A stretch of 64,000 nt of DNA, from positions 27,358 through 91,357 of the forward strand of contig NZ_FYEG01000008.1 in the NCBI RefSeq assembly GCF_900187855.1, in the 5' to 3' direction. Both the position numbers and the translations under genes were made by a program. This DNA is from Actinomyces minihominis (GTDB lineage Bacteria > Actinomycetota > Actinomycetes > Actinomycetales > Actinomycetaceae). The notes beneath the pieces are model-generated. The model was not told the DNA's origin. It searched no databases and was given only the letters and a program-made list of their open reading frames with translations. Of the stretch, positions 1 through 8,487 are shown in pieces (position 1 is the stretch's first letter; each line of letters opens with the position of its first letter).

Positions 1-1525
1 CCAGAACTCCCTGCTGGGCAAAGTACTCGAGGGTCTGCTTCGCGTCGGGGCGGATATCCTCCTCGAGAACTGCAATAAGTGCCGGTCTCAGTTCGGCTGG
101 CAACTGCTCCTCACCCAGTGGGCTATCCGTGTAGGACAGGCAGACAGAACGGCGTCCGACTGAGCTGGCAGCAGAAACGGTCTCGTGAGCCCAGCTGTGA
201 TCCTGATTCCCATCGGCAAGCAGGATTTCAGGAGCCCCTAGCACCCAGGTTTTGGGAGCATCGGTTGTGCACGTCAGGTGCAGCGCGGACCATTTGCGGG
301 CCGAGTTGAACGGAATCTGCAAGGCGTCTTCCGTAAAGGCGGTGTTGATTGAGGGAACCAGCTGCTTCACTGCCTCGGCGGTGGCGTTTCCTCCGTCGGC
401 TACGAGGCTGGCAAGGACTGCTCTGGACAGTGCGAGACCATCGAACTTCTCCCCACCAACCAGGTAGGACTGCTGCAAGCCCTGCGGTGCATCCACGATC
501 GCGCGACCGCGGATCTCACCCGTGGTCAGCGTTCCAGTTTTGTCCAGGCAGAGCACGTCGACTCGCGCCAGAATCTCCACGGCAGGAAGCTCTTGAACCA
601 AGACCCCTCTACGCGCCAGAAGCGCAGCGGCCAGGCCGAAGTTCATCGAAGTCAGTAGAACGAGGCCCTGCGGGATCATCCCGACGATGCCGGCCACCGT
701 GTAGACAATGGCAGTGGGCCAAGAGTCACCCCCCGCCCTCATTTGTGACCACAGCAGCAGCGCGAAAATCACGGGCAGGATGATGGTGACCCAGTGCAGG
801 ATGCGTTCGATCGAGTCTTGAATCTCGGAGTGCGCCTTGCTGAAGCGCCTTGCCTCTGAGGTGATCCGCTGCGCCCAGGCCTGCGATCCAACGACCTCGA
901 TCAGCATCTCTCCGGCGCCAGCGACAATGGCGGTCCCCGACATCAGGGTGTCGCCGGTCTTCTTTCGCACCGGGCGTGCCTCCCCCGTGAGGGCAGACTC
1001 ATCGACCTCGAGTCCCCGAGCTTCAATGACCTGCCCATCCGCCGGAACCTGGTCTCCTAGACTCAGGCGGATTACGTCATGACTCACCAGTTGGCTGTTG
1101 TTGACTTCCTGCCACTGGCCATCACGCAGGACGGTAGAGGTCGGAGCTTGGAGAACAGCCAGTGAATCCAGCTCTTTCTTCGATCGCAGCTCCGAGAGTA
1201 CCCCGATTGCCAGGTTCAGGACGAGGACGAAACCAAAGACAGCGTCGCGCCAGTCACCGAGTATGAGGACTGCTGCGGCACAGGTAAAGAGAATGGCATT
1301 GAAGGTCGTGAAGAGGTTGGCGCGAAGGATCGCACTGAGTGGCCGAGAGGTTGACTGGTCGACCTCGTTCGACTCCCCCGACTCATGCTTCGACCGTACC
1401 TGGGCACTGCTCAATCCACCGGCTAGAGATGCCAGCTGCTGATTGGACAGTGCCTCAGGCAGGACAATTTCCGCGTGTTCCCCTGTGCTATCCACAGGCT
1501 CAGAGACAAGACGCGAAGTAGACAC
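1..1525 (-). CDS. P-type cation-transporting ATPase, CtpE-like (3' end outside window)
   Basis: This is the N-terminal 508 codons of a membrane P-type ATPase; the C-terminus lies beyond base 1. Visible in order are the actuator TGE loop (within DESALTGEARPV), a membrane motif GMIPQGLVLLTS, the phosphorylation motif DKTGTLTTGE (Asp near residue 328, bases 542-544) and a nucleotide-binding segment ARKWSAL followed by WVLGAPEILL. The KWS and GAPE/D patterns resemble mycobacterial CtpE, a calcium-uptake ATPase; the usual PEGL motif reads PQGL here. The GTG start (1525-1523) shares one base with the terC stop codon, so the two genes are probably translationally coupled and under the riboswitch upstream of terC. 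Substrate is inferred only: Ca2+ from family resemblance, Mn2+ from context. Confidence 0.85.
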   Translation of the reverse strand, partial: MSTSRLVSEPVDSTGEHAEIVLPEALSNQQLASLAGGLSSAQVRSKHESGESNEVDQSTSRPLSAILRANLFTTFNAILFTCAAAVLILGDWRDAVFGFVLVLNLAIGVLSELRSKKELDSLAVLQAPTSTVLRDGQWQEVNNSQLVSHDVIRLSLGDQVPADGQVIEARGLEVDESALTGEARPVRKKTGDTLMSGTAIVAGAGEMLIEVVGSQAWAQRITSEARRFSKAHSEIQDSIERILHWVTIILPVIFALLLWSQMRAGGDSWPTAIVYTVAGIVGMIPQGLVLLTSMNFGLAAALLARRGVLVQELPAVEILARVDVLCLDKTGTLTTGEIRGRAIVDAPQGLQQSYLVGGEKFDGLALSRAVLASLVADGGNATAEAVKQLVPSINTAFTEDALQIPFNSARKWSALHLTCTTDAPKTWVLGAPEILLADGNQDHSWAHETVSAASSVGRRSVCLSYTDSPLGEEQLPAELRPALIAVLEEDIRPDAKQTLEYFAQQGVL

Positions 1526-2550
1526 TAGGCGATGCTGTCCGGTTCAGAGACTTCAGCTGAACCATTCTTCTTACGCCTACTGGCAATCAGAGAAGCGATG
1601 ACCGTAATCGTGATGGTGCCAACGATGACGGCCAGAGAAAGCCCAATACCGATATCTGGAACGTTGAATGGTTCGCCACCGTTGAGGAACGACAGCGTGT
1701 TCTCATGCATCGCATGCAAGATCAGCTTGACTCCGATGAAGCCCAGGATGAATGCCAGGCCCCAGTGCAGGAACACCAGGCGCTGCAGAAGGTCATCAAT
1801 GAGGAAGTAGAGCTGACGCAGACCAAGAAGAGCGAAAGCATTAGCCGCGAAGACAAGGTACGGCTCAGAGGTGAGGCCAAAGATAGCCGGAATGGAGTCG
1901 AGCGCGAACATGATGTCGGCCGAGCCAAGCGCAACTACGACCAGGAGAAGCGGCGTAATCAGAGTCTTACCACCGTGGCGGTAGAGGAACTTCTGACCGC
2001 GGAACCCATCGGTGACGGGAACGATCTTTCGCACCATCTTCGTCAGGCGGGTCTCGGTGTACTCGCCTTCATCAATCTCAACACTCACGGTCTCGGTTCC
2101 GGCCTTGACCTGGGTGTAAGCCGTGTAGAGCAGCCAGATTCCAAATAGGTAGAAGACCCAGGAGAACTGAGCAATGATAGCCGCGCCAACCAGGATGAAA
2201 ATGAGGCGCAGGACAAGGGCGATGATGATGCCTGAAAGAAGAGCCTTTTGCTGGAACTCTCTTGGCACCCTAAACGAAGACATGATGATGACGAACACAA
2301 ACAGGTTGTCAATCGAGAGTGCCTTCTCAGTTGCCCAGCCGGCGATGTACTGACCGGCATAGTCACCACCGTAAACAATCCAGATAAAGACGCCGAAGAC
2401 GAGGGCGAGGGCGATGTAGGCGACCGACCACCAGGCGCTCTCTTTAAGAGTCGGGGCGTGCGGGGTACGGACGTGGCCAACGATGTCTACCGTTATCAAT
2501 ACAACGATAACGACAGCCAGGATCAGCCAGGATAGAAAGTGGACTTCCAA
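1525..2550 (-). CDS. terC: TerC/Alx-family integral membrane protein, probable metal exporter
   Basis: A 341-residue multi-spanning membrane protein of the TerC family. The hallmark segments ATEKALSIDNLFVFVIIMS and ALGSADIMFALDSIPAIFG carry the conserved intramembrane acidic residues. The family is linked to tellurite resistance and manganese export; Mn2+ export is favoured here because a yybP-ykoY riboswitch precedes the gene. The preferred start is the TTG at 2550-2548, which has a strong GGAGGA ribosome-binding site just upstream (2554-2559) and begins LEVHFLSW; another TTG nine codons earlier lacks such a site. The stop overlaps the GTG start of the P-type ATPase by one base. Confidence 0.92.
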   Translation of the reverse strand: MEVHFLSWLILAVVIVVLITVDIVGHVRTPHAPTLKESAWWSVAYIALALVFGVFIWIVYGGDYAGQYIAGWATEKALSIDNLFVFVIIMSSFRVPREFQQKALLSGIIIALVLRLIFILVGAAIIAQFSWVFYLFGIWLLYTAYTQVKAGTETVSVEIDEGEYTETRLTKMVRKIVPVTDGFRGQKFLYRHGGKTLITPLLLVVVALGSADIMFALDSIPAIFGLTSEPYLVFAANAFALLGLRQLYFLIDDLLQRLVFLHWGLAFILGFIGVKLILHAMHENTLSFLNGGEPFNVPDIGIGLSLAVIVGTITITVIASLIASRRKKNGSAEVSEPDSIA

Positions 2551-2577
2551 TATTCCTCCGTGAGTGGGTACGACCAA

Positions 2578-2690
2578 GTAACTGAGGTCTTACCCACCTG
2601 AGACTCTGGCCTAGGTGTCAGCGCCGGGCGGAGCCTGTGACAGGCCTGGACCGTGTTGACGACGTTGACTTGTTGGATTACTCCCCTCAG
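2578..2690 (-). ncRNA. yybP-ykoY (manganese) riboswitch upstream of terC
   Basis: Read on the minus strand, the leader holds the conserved yybP-ykoY elements in the right order: GAGGGGAGTA (about 2688-2678), GTCGTCAACACGGT (about 2666-2652) and, after a variable stem, GGTAAGACCTCAG (about 2594-2582). The element ends about 30 nt before the terC start. In characterised members this RNA binds Mn2+ and turns on exporter genes such as mntP, alx/terC and the P-type ATPase yoaB. Recognition is from motif spacing by eye; a covariance search was not run. Confidence 0.85.
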
Positions 2691-2795
2691 AGAGCAATAC
2701 TAGTGCCCAGCCCGCGTGCTACCGCTACCCCGCTCAAGTGAGACTTGGTACTAAGGTCCGGGGTTGATTGCCTTGGGCTCCCAGACAGGGCCCTT

Positions 2796-4880
2796 TCAGT
2801 TAGCACTGCGCATGGCTCGCAGTTCCTTTTTCAGATCTGAAATTTCATCACGAAGGCGTGCGGCCAACTCAAAGTTAAGTTCTCCGGCAGCTGCCTTCAT
2901 CTGCTCGGTAAGTTCATCAATCAGTGCGGCGAGGTCAGCTTCGGCATGCGCCACTCCGCGGGAAAGGGGTGCTCCCCCACTTCGAGCCGAACCCCTGTCA
3001 ACGCCCTTGCGATAGCCCCCGGCAAGCAGCTCCTCGGTGTCGATCTCTTCCCTCGCCAACATGTCGGTGACATCTGCGATCTTCTTGCGGATGGGCTGGG
3101 GATCGATCCCGTGCGCTTCGTTGTAAGCGATCTGCTTATCACGCCTGCGCTCGGTCTCTTCGAGTGCCGCCTTCATAGAATCCGTTATCCGGTCCGCGTA
3201 CATGTGGACCTCTCCGGAGACATTTCGCGCGGCTCGACCAATGGTCTGAATGAGGGACCTTGTGGAACGAAGGAACCCCTCTTTGTCAGCGTCAAGGATG
3301 GCCACCAGGGACACCTCAGGAAGATCTAGTCCCTCTCGAAGCAGGTTGATTCCCACAAGAACGTCGAACTTCCCCTGTCTGAGTTCGCGAAGCAGCTCGA
3401 CTCGCCTCAGGGTATCCACATCAGAGTGCAAGTACTCGACGCGCACGCCCCTCTCAGCGAAGTAGACCGTCAGATCCTCAGCCATCTTCTTAGTCAGCGT
3501 CGTGACAAGGACGCGTTCATTCTTTTCAACTCGGACTCGGATCTCTTCGAGCAGGTCATCGATCTGTCCCTCCGTGGGTTTCACGATCACCTTGGGATCT
3601 ACAAGACCGGTGGGTCGAATAATCTGTTCAACCGGGGTCGGGTCCTTGGCCTGCTCATAGGGGCCCGGGGTTGCTGAGAGGTAGACCGTCTGACCGATCC
3701 TCTCGGTGAACTCATCCCACTTCAAAGGACGGTTATCAATGGCTGAAGGCAACCTGAATCCATGCTCTACGAGGGTTCTCTTACGAGCGGCATCGCCCTC
3801 GTACATTGCTCCGATCTGCGGGACCGTCACGTGCGACTCATCAATAATAAGAACAAAGTCATCCGGGAAAAAGTCGAGCAGTGTGTGCGGAGCTGATCCC
3901 GCCTCACGTCCATCGATGTGCCGCGAGTAGTTCTCGATTCCCGCGCAGGTACCAATCTCTCGCATCATTTCGAGGTCGTACGTGGTCCGCATCCGCAGCC
4001 TCTGGGCCTCGAGTAGTTTTCCCCGCTTCTCAAACCACTTGACCCGGTCCTCCATCTCTTCCTCTATTGACCTCATGGCCTTTTCCATACGTTCATGACC
4101 GGCAACATAGTGAGTCGCGGGAAAGATATGGATGGTGTCACATCGTCGAATGACATCTCCCGTCAGCGGGTGCAGGACCGAAAGGCTATCGACCTCGTCA
4201 CCGAATAATTCGATGCGGATTGCCAGTTCCTCATAGACAGGGATGATCTCTATCGTGTCCCCTCGGACCCGGAACGTTCCCCTGGTGAAGGCCATGTCAT
4301 TGCGGACGTACTGCATTTCAACGAAAGTCCGCAGCAGATCGTCGCGGGAGATCACATCCCCCACATCAAGGCGAACCATTCGTTTGACATACTCTTCAGG
4401 AGTTCCAAGACCGTAGATACAAGACACCGAAGACACCACGATGGTGTCGCGGCGAGTCAGAAGCGAGTTGGTTGCTGAGTGCCGCAGCCTCTCAACCTCC
4501 TCGTTAATCGAGGAATCCTTCTCTATAAAGGTATCCGTCTGCGGTACGTATGCCTCAGGTTGGTAGTAGTCGTAGTACGACACAAAGTACTCGACTGCGT
4601 TGTTAGGCATGAGAAGGCGGAACTCAGAGGCGAGCTGGGCGGCCAGTGTCTTGTTGGGTGCCATTACCAAGGCTGGCCGCTGCAGCTGCTCTATAAACCA
4701 GGCAGTCGTCGCCGACTTACCCGTACCGGTTGCCCCCAGCAGGACAATGTCCTGTTCTCCATCATTGATGCGCTTCACCAACTCTGAGATGGCGGTCGGT
4801 TGATCGCCGGAGGGTGTGAACTCAGAAATGACCTCGAACGGGGCCTGCTGGGGCAAAACCAGCTTTTTATCTTGGGGCAC
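2796..4880 (-). CDS. uvrB: UvrABC excision nuclease subunit B
   Basis: UvrB of nucleotide excision repair: a helicase-fold ATPase that loads with UvrA at DNA lesions and recruits UvrC. Seen in order are the N-terminal SGDQPTAI segment, Walker A (GATGTGKS), the beta-hairpin region [12 protein letters not shown], helicase motifs including [18 protein letters not shown], and a C-terminal UVR motif that contacts UvrC. The GTG at 4880-4878 is chosen as start because it follows GGTGGAG at good spacing and gives 694 residues, normal for the family. It overlaps the end of the upstream lipoprotein gene by 14 bases. No SOS box is visible immediately upstream. Confidence 0.96.
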   Translation of the reverse strand: MPQDKKLVLPQQAPFEVISEFTPSGDQPTAISELVKRINDGEQDIVLLGATGTGKSATTAWFIEQLQRPALVMAPNKTLAAQLASEFRLLMPNNAVEYFVSYYDYYQPEAYVPQTDTFIEKDSSINEEVERLRHSATNSLLTRRDTIVVSSVSCIYGLGTPEEYVKRMVRLDVGDVISRDDLLRTFVEMQYVRNDMAFTRGTFRVRGDTIEIIPVYEELAIRIELFGDEVDSLSVLHPLTGDVIRRCDTIHIFPATHYVAGHERMEKAMRSIEEEMEDRVKWFEKRGKLLEAQRLRMRTTYDLEMMREIGTCAGIENYSRHIDGREAGSAPHTLLDFFPDDFVLIIDESHVTVPQIGAMYEGDAARKRTLVEHGFRLPSAIDNRPLKWDEFTERIGQTVYLSATPGPYEQAKDPTPVEQIIRPTGLVDPKVIVKPTEGQIDDLLEEIRVRVEKNERVLVTTLTKKMAEDLTVYFAERGVRVEYLHSDVDTLRRVELLRELRQGKFDVLVGINLLREGLDLPEVSLVAILDADKEGFLRSTRSLIQTIGRAARNVSGEVHMYADRITDSMKAALEETERRRDKQIAYNEAHGIDPQPIRKKIADVTDMLAREEIDTEELLAGGYRKGVDRGSARSGGAPLSRGVAHAEADLAALIDELTEQMKAAAGELNFELAARLRDEISDLKKELRAMRSAN

Positions 4881-5970
4881 TGGGTGACTCCACCAAGATT
4901 TCTCCGCTAATGATCTGCTCACGAAGTGCCCCGAGCGCATCGTCTAGGTCCGCGGGAATCTTGTCTTCGAAGTCGTGCCACGGAGCTAGCCCAACACCGT
5001 TGTTTTCAAGGGAGCCAATGTAATCAGCGCCGGTCCAGTTCCCGTCAACTGCTTCAGAAATCGTGTCGTAAACGGCGTTCCCGATTTCTTTCAGGACCGA
5101 GGTCAACATCAGATCCGAGTAGTCAGGTTCTGAGTAGAATCCGTCAACATCGACCCAAACCACCGAGGTTCCCGGGTGCTCTCTAGCTGCCGCCAGCGCG
5201 CCGGTTGAAACTGAGCCAGCGACCGGCATGATGATGTCCACGCCCTGCTCAATCAGCTGGATACTGAACTGCTTACCACGAGAGATATCCTCGAAGTCAC
5301 CGGTTGCCATGCCATCCTGATCGGCCTTGTTCCAACCGACAAGTTCAACGTCTGCTCCATTGACCTCGTTGTACTTGGAGACGCCATCTGCAAAGCCATC
5401 AGCAAACAGCATGGTCGGGGGCATCTTGCCACCGAGGAAGGTACCAACTTTCCCAGTCTCAGTCATCGCAGCGGCAGCGTAGCCGGCAAGGTAGGTCGCC
5501 TCAGCAGTATTGAAAACCAGGCCCTTGGCGTTCTCTATCTCAGGATCAGAAACTTCGTCAATCAGTCCGAAGAGGATATCGGGGTGGGCTTCTGCAGCAG
5601 CGTGAATGGCTTCACTGGCATCCCAGGAAACACCAAAGACCAGGTCACAGCCCTCCGAAACCATGTTTCCGATCTGAGGGACGTAATCGGCAACGGTGAA
5701 GGTCTCTGAAACAGCGATCTCAACACCCAGCTCAGCCTCTGCCCTTTTCAGCCCCTCATAACCGGACTGGTTGAAGGACTTGTCATCCAGGCCACCCACT
5801 CCGGCTACCATGCACGCTTTGAAGTCGACTGGAGCTGCGTCACTGCCCCCGGTCGAACCAGATTGCCCCTCTGTTCCCGTGGACGTTTCAGGGGTCGAAC
5901 CACAGGCAGAGAGTGTGAGCGCCAACGCCGCCATGCCTGCGGTTGCCGCCGCCAGACGAGAAGTTTTCAT
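4867..5970 (-). CDS. BMP-family substrate-binding lipoprotein (PnrA/Med-like)
   Basis: A 367-residue exported lipoprotein. The signal peptide ends in a lipobox with Cys23 (TLSACGS), followed by a Ser/Thr/Gly-rich linker and then a periplasmic-binding fold of the BMP/PnrA family ([19 protein letters not shown] near the start; [19 protein letters not shown] in the middle). Characterised relatives bind purine nucleosides and feed an ABC importer. No permease or ATPase genes lie beside it here, so it is an orphan binding protein in this window. The ATG at 5970 is preferred over a GTG three codons earlier because GGAAGG is correctly spaced from it. It is probably cotranscribed with uvrB downstream. 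Confidence 0.9.
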   Translation of the reverse strand: MKTSRLAAATAGMAALALTLSACGSTPETSTGTEGQSGSTGGSDAAPVDFKACMVAGVGGLDDKSFNQSGYEGLKRAEAELGVEIAVSETFTVADYVPQIGNMVSEGCDLVFGVSWDASEAIHAAAEAHPDILFGLIDEVSDPEIENAKGLVFNTAEATYLAGYAAAAMTETGKVGTFLGGKMPPTMLFADGFADGVSKYNEVNGADVELVGWNKADQDGMATGDFEDISRGKQFSIQLIEQGVDIIMPVAGSVSTGALAAAREHPGTSVVWVDVDGFYSEPDYSDLMLTSVLKEIGNAVYDTISEAVDGNWTGADYIGSLENNGVGLAPWHDFEDKIPADLDDALGALREQIISGEILVESPSAPR

Positions 5971-6000
5971 TCGATGCACCTTCCAGGAGCTAGTTCGGGG

Positions 6001-6672
6001 TCAGGAATCCGGATGGATCCACGTCACAAACACTCTAGATGCTAGCTCCGACAATTCCGACTCACCACCGTGGTTTTCGATCCAAATGTTTGCAAACTGT
6101 CGCCGGACTTCATCTCCGATCTGCGCGTTTATCCGGGCTCGAGCAGAACTGGAATCCATCCCTCTGCCTTCAAGCCTCGCTACCCGCTGGTCCACCCCGG
6201 CCTGAACCATGATCACACAGTCAAAGTCTGCTTCCATCCTGCTTTCAACCAGAAGCGGCACATCGTAAACGAGAACTTCACCCGGACGGCCCCCTTGCCT
6301 CCAATGCTGAACCACCTTGGCGATCCTCGGGTGCGTGATTGCCTCGAGCACCTCCCGCTGCTCCGGACTCTCGAACACACGTTGGCCCAGCTGAAAGCGG
6401 TTCAACGACCCGTCCGAGTTGATCACGCCGGGGCCGAAGTGGTTTCTGATCTCTTCCAGTCCAGATGAACCAGGTTTAACTACCTCGCGCGCTACCTCAT
6501 CCGCCGATAAAACGAGTGCCCCCTGCCTTGCAAGCTCTGCTGCAACCGTCGATTTTCCCGCTCCTATTCCACCAGAGAGTCCAACGTAAATAGGCCTGTG
6601 ATTGGGTCTGACCCACGGGCGCAGCCAAGTAGCAACCGCACCCCCCACCCTGATCTGCTCCACCTCTTTCAT
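6001..6672 (-). CDS. coaE: Dephospho-CoA kinase
   Basis: CoaE catalyses the last step of coenzyme A synthesis, phosphorylating the ribose 3'-OH of dephospho-CoA. The P-loop SGGIGAGKS (about residues 33-41) is followed by the CoaE signature LSADEVAREVV, a lid region and a C-terminal RARINAQIGDEVRRQFA helix. Coding from the ATG at 6672 gives 223 residues with about 27 residues ahead of the core; in-frame GTG codons at residues 4 and 9 are alternatives. It lies between rpsA and the BMP lipoprotein gene, with a terminator hairpin separating it from rpsA, so it probably has its own promoter. Confidence 0.94.
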   Translation of the reverse strand: MKEVEQIRVGGAVATWLRPWVRPNHRPIYVGLSGGIGAGKSTVAAELARQGALVLSADEVAREVVKPGSSGLEEIRNHFGPGVINSDGSLNRFQLGQRVFESPEQREVLEAITHPRIAKVVQHWRQGGRPGEVLVYDVPLLVESRMEADFDCVIMVQAGVDQRVARLEGRGMDSSSARARINAQIGDEVRRQFANIWIENHGGESELSELASRVFVTWIHPDS

Positions 6673-6707
6673 CCCCCAACCCTACGACGCGTCTCCATTG
6701 CAAAACC

Positions 6708-6741
6708 AAAGGGGACGCCACCCTTAGGTGACGTCCCCTTT
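6708..6741 (-). terminator. Rho-independent-type terminator after rpsA
   Basis: A strong inverted repeat with arms AAAGGGGACG and CGTCCCCTTT, extended by a CCACC/GGTG inner stem, lies between rpsA and coaE. On the minus strand the hairpin is followed by GGTTTTG, a short T-rich stretch. It most likely ends the rpsA transcript. Confidence 0.75.
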
Positions 6742-6756
6742 AGAGGTTCTCATTTT

Positions 6757-6778
6757 GTTTGAGGACCACTCCTCAAAC
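6757..6778 (-). other. Second 3' hairpin just after the rpsA stop
   Basis: A perfect 9-bp inverted repeat (GTTTGAGGA / TCCTCAAAC) with a 4-nt loop lies 13 nt past the rpsA stop codon. No T-run follows it, so it looks like an accessory or RNA-stabilising hairpin ahead of the main terminator. Confidence 0.55.
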
Positions 6779-6791
6779 AGCAGTCAGAAAA

Positions 6792-8243
6792 CTAGTTTGC
6801 GTTGGTGAGCTTATCGCGCAACGCAGCCAGGGCCTCATCTGAGGCAAGCGTTCCACCGAAGTCTTCGGCTGCTGCAACCGGGGCTGGAACCTGCTCTTCC
6901 TCAGCTGCTTCCTCAGCTGCAGAGGCTGCAACCTGGGCGCGGTGTGCTTCCCAACGAGCCTGTGCCTCTGCGTACTGGGCCTCCCAGGCTTCACGCTGTG
7001 CCTCGAAGCCTTCCATCCACTCCTGAGTCTCAGGGTCGAAGCCTTCGGGGTACTTGTAGTTGCCATTCTCGTCGTACTCGGCAGCCATACCGTAGAGCGA
7101 AGGATCGAACTCATCTGACTCAGGATCCATACCCTCATTGGCCTGCTTCAGGGACAGCGAGATGCGGCGACGCTCGAGATCGATGTCGATGACCTTGACG
7201 AACACGTCCGAGCCAACCTTGACGACCTGCTCCGGCATCTCGACGTGGCGCTGAGCCAGCTCGGAGATGTGAACCAGACCCTCGATCCCGTCCTCGACCC
7301 GAACGAACGCACCGAAAGGAACCAGCTTGGTGACCTGGCCGGGAACAACCTGGCCGATGGCGTGCTGGCGGGCAAATGCCTGCCACGGATCTTCCTGAGT
7401 GGCCTTGAGGGACAGCGAGACACGCTCACGATCCATATCGACCTCAAGAACCTCGACCTCAACCGGCATTCCGACCTCGACGACCTCTGACGGGTGGTCG
7501 ATGTGCTTCCAGGAGAGTTCAGAAACGTGAACCAGACCGTCTACGCCACCAAGATCCACGAATGCACCGAAGTTGACGATAGAGGAGATGACGCCGCGGC
7601 GTACCTGGCCCTTCTGAAGGGTGTTGAGGAAGTTCGAACGAACTTCAGACTGGCTCTGCTCAAGCCATGCGCGGCGGGAAAGAACAACGTTGTTGCGGTT
7701 CTTGTCCAGCTCAATGATCTTGGCGTCGAGGGTACGGCCGATGTACGGACCGAGCTCACGGACGCGACGCATCTCAACGAGAGATGCGGGAAGGAAGCCA
7801 CGCAGACCGATGTCGAGGATAAGGCCACCCTTGACGACCTCAATGACGGTACCGGAAACGACGCCGTCCTCTTCCTTGACCTTCTCAATCTCGCCCCAGG
7901 CACGCTCGTACTGTGCGCGCTTCTTCGAGAGCAGCAGGCGCCCTTCCTTGTCTTCCTTCTGAAGAACAAGCGCTTCAACCTGATCGCCCACGGCGACAAC
8001 CTCATCAGGGTCAACGTCGTGCTTGATCGACAGTTCGCGCGCCAGAATGACACCTTCGGTCTTGTAGCCGATGTCAAGAAGGACTTCGTCCCTGTCGACC
8101 TTAACTACGGTTCCTTCGACGATGTCGCCATCGTCAAAGTTCTTGATCGTCTCGTCAATTGCGGCGAGAAGTTCCTCTTCGGTCCCAATGTCATTGATGG
8201 CGACGATGGGGGTGCCTGCGGCGGCGGGGGAAGGATTGGTCAT
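6792..8243 (-). CDS. rpsA: 30S ribosomal protein S1
   Basis: Ribosomal protein S1 of the four-S1-repeat actinobacterial type, which helps mRNA bind the 30S subunit. The N-terminus reads AINDIGTEEELLAAIDETIK, then four OB-fold S1 domains follow (for example GDIVEGTVVKVDRDEVLLD, GVVSGTVIEVVKGGLILD, GQVRRGVISSIVNFGAFVD and GQVVPGQVTKLVPFGAFVR), then an acidic, Ala/Glu-rich tail. The ATG at 8243 gives 483 residues and the usual actinobacterial start MTNPS; an in-frame ATG 16 codons upstream would add sequence not typical of the family. Two 3' hairpins follow the gene. Confidence 0.95.
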   Translation of the reverse strand: MTNPSPAAAGTPIVAINDIGTEEELLAAIDETIKNFDDGDIVEGTVVKVDRDEVLLDIGYKTEGVILARELSIKHDVDPDEVVAVGDQVEALVLQKEDKEGRLLLSKKRAQYERAWGEIEKVKEEDGVVSGTVIEVVKGGLILDIGLRGFLPASLVEMRRVRELGPYIGRTLDAKIIELDKNRNNVVLSRRAWLEQSQSEVRSNFLNTLQKGQVRRGVISSIVNFGAFVDLGGVDGLVHVSELSWKHIDHPSEVVEVGMPVEVEVLEVDMDRERVSLSLKATQEDPWQAFARQHAIGQVVPGQVTKLVPFGAFVRVEDGIEGLVHISELAQRHVEMPEQVVKVGSDVFVKVIDIDLERRRISLSLKQANEGMDPESDEFDPSLYGMAAEYDENGNYKYPEGFDPETQEWMEGFEAQREAWEAQYAEAQARWEAHRAQVAASAAEEAAEEEQVPAPVAAAEDFGGTLASDEALAALRDKLTNAN

Positions 8244-8487
8244 GAAGTTGTTTACTCCGAAACGGACAGTTTCAAATTGAAATGCGGACATTACTTAGCC
8301 ATGTACTACGCCAAAGGCCTAGGCCCCCGAAATGCTGCGTCGCACATGGCACCCGACAATACTATCAGTGAGATTTGGCCTATTGGCAGACCGCCTGGTA
8401 ACGGTTGCCTCACAAAATCCCACTTTTAGTCATCGAAGTAGGTTAAATAACAGCACGGCGGTGAGTAGCTCGCAACTTTAAGAAGTG

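Noticed and set aside
8359..8388. Possible rpsA promoter (TAGTAT -10-like)
   Set aside because: The -10 is fair but the -35 region does not match any consensus well enough to list as a feature.
7494..8429. Long open frame (311 codons) on the plus strand opposite rpsA
   Set aside because: It mirrors the codon bias of rpsA, has no ribosome-binding site and no recognisable motif; rpsA on the other strand is certain.
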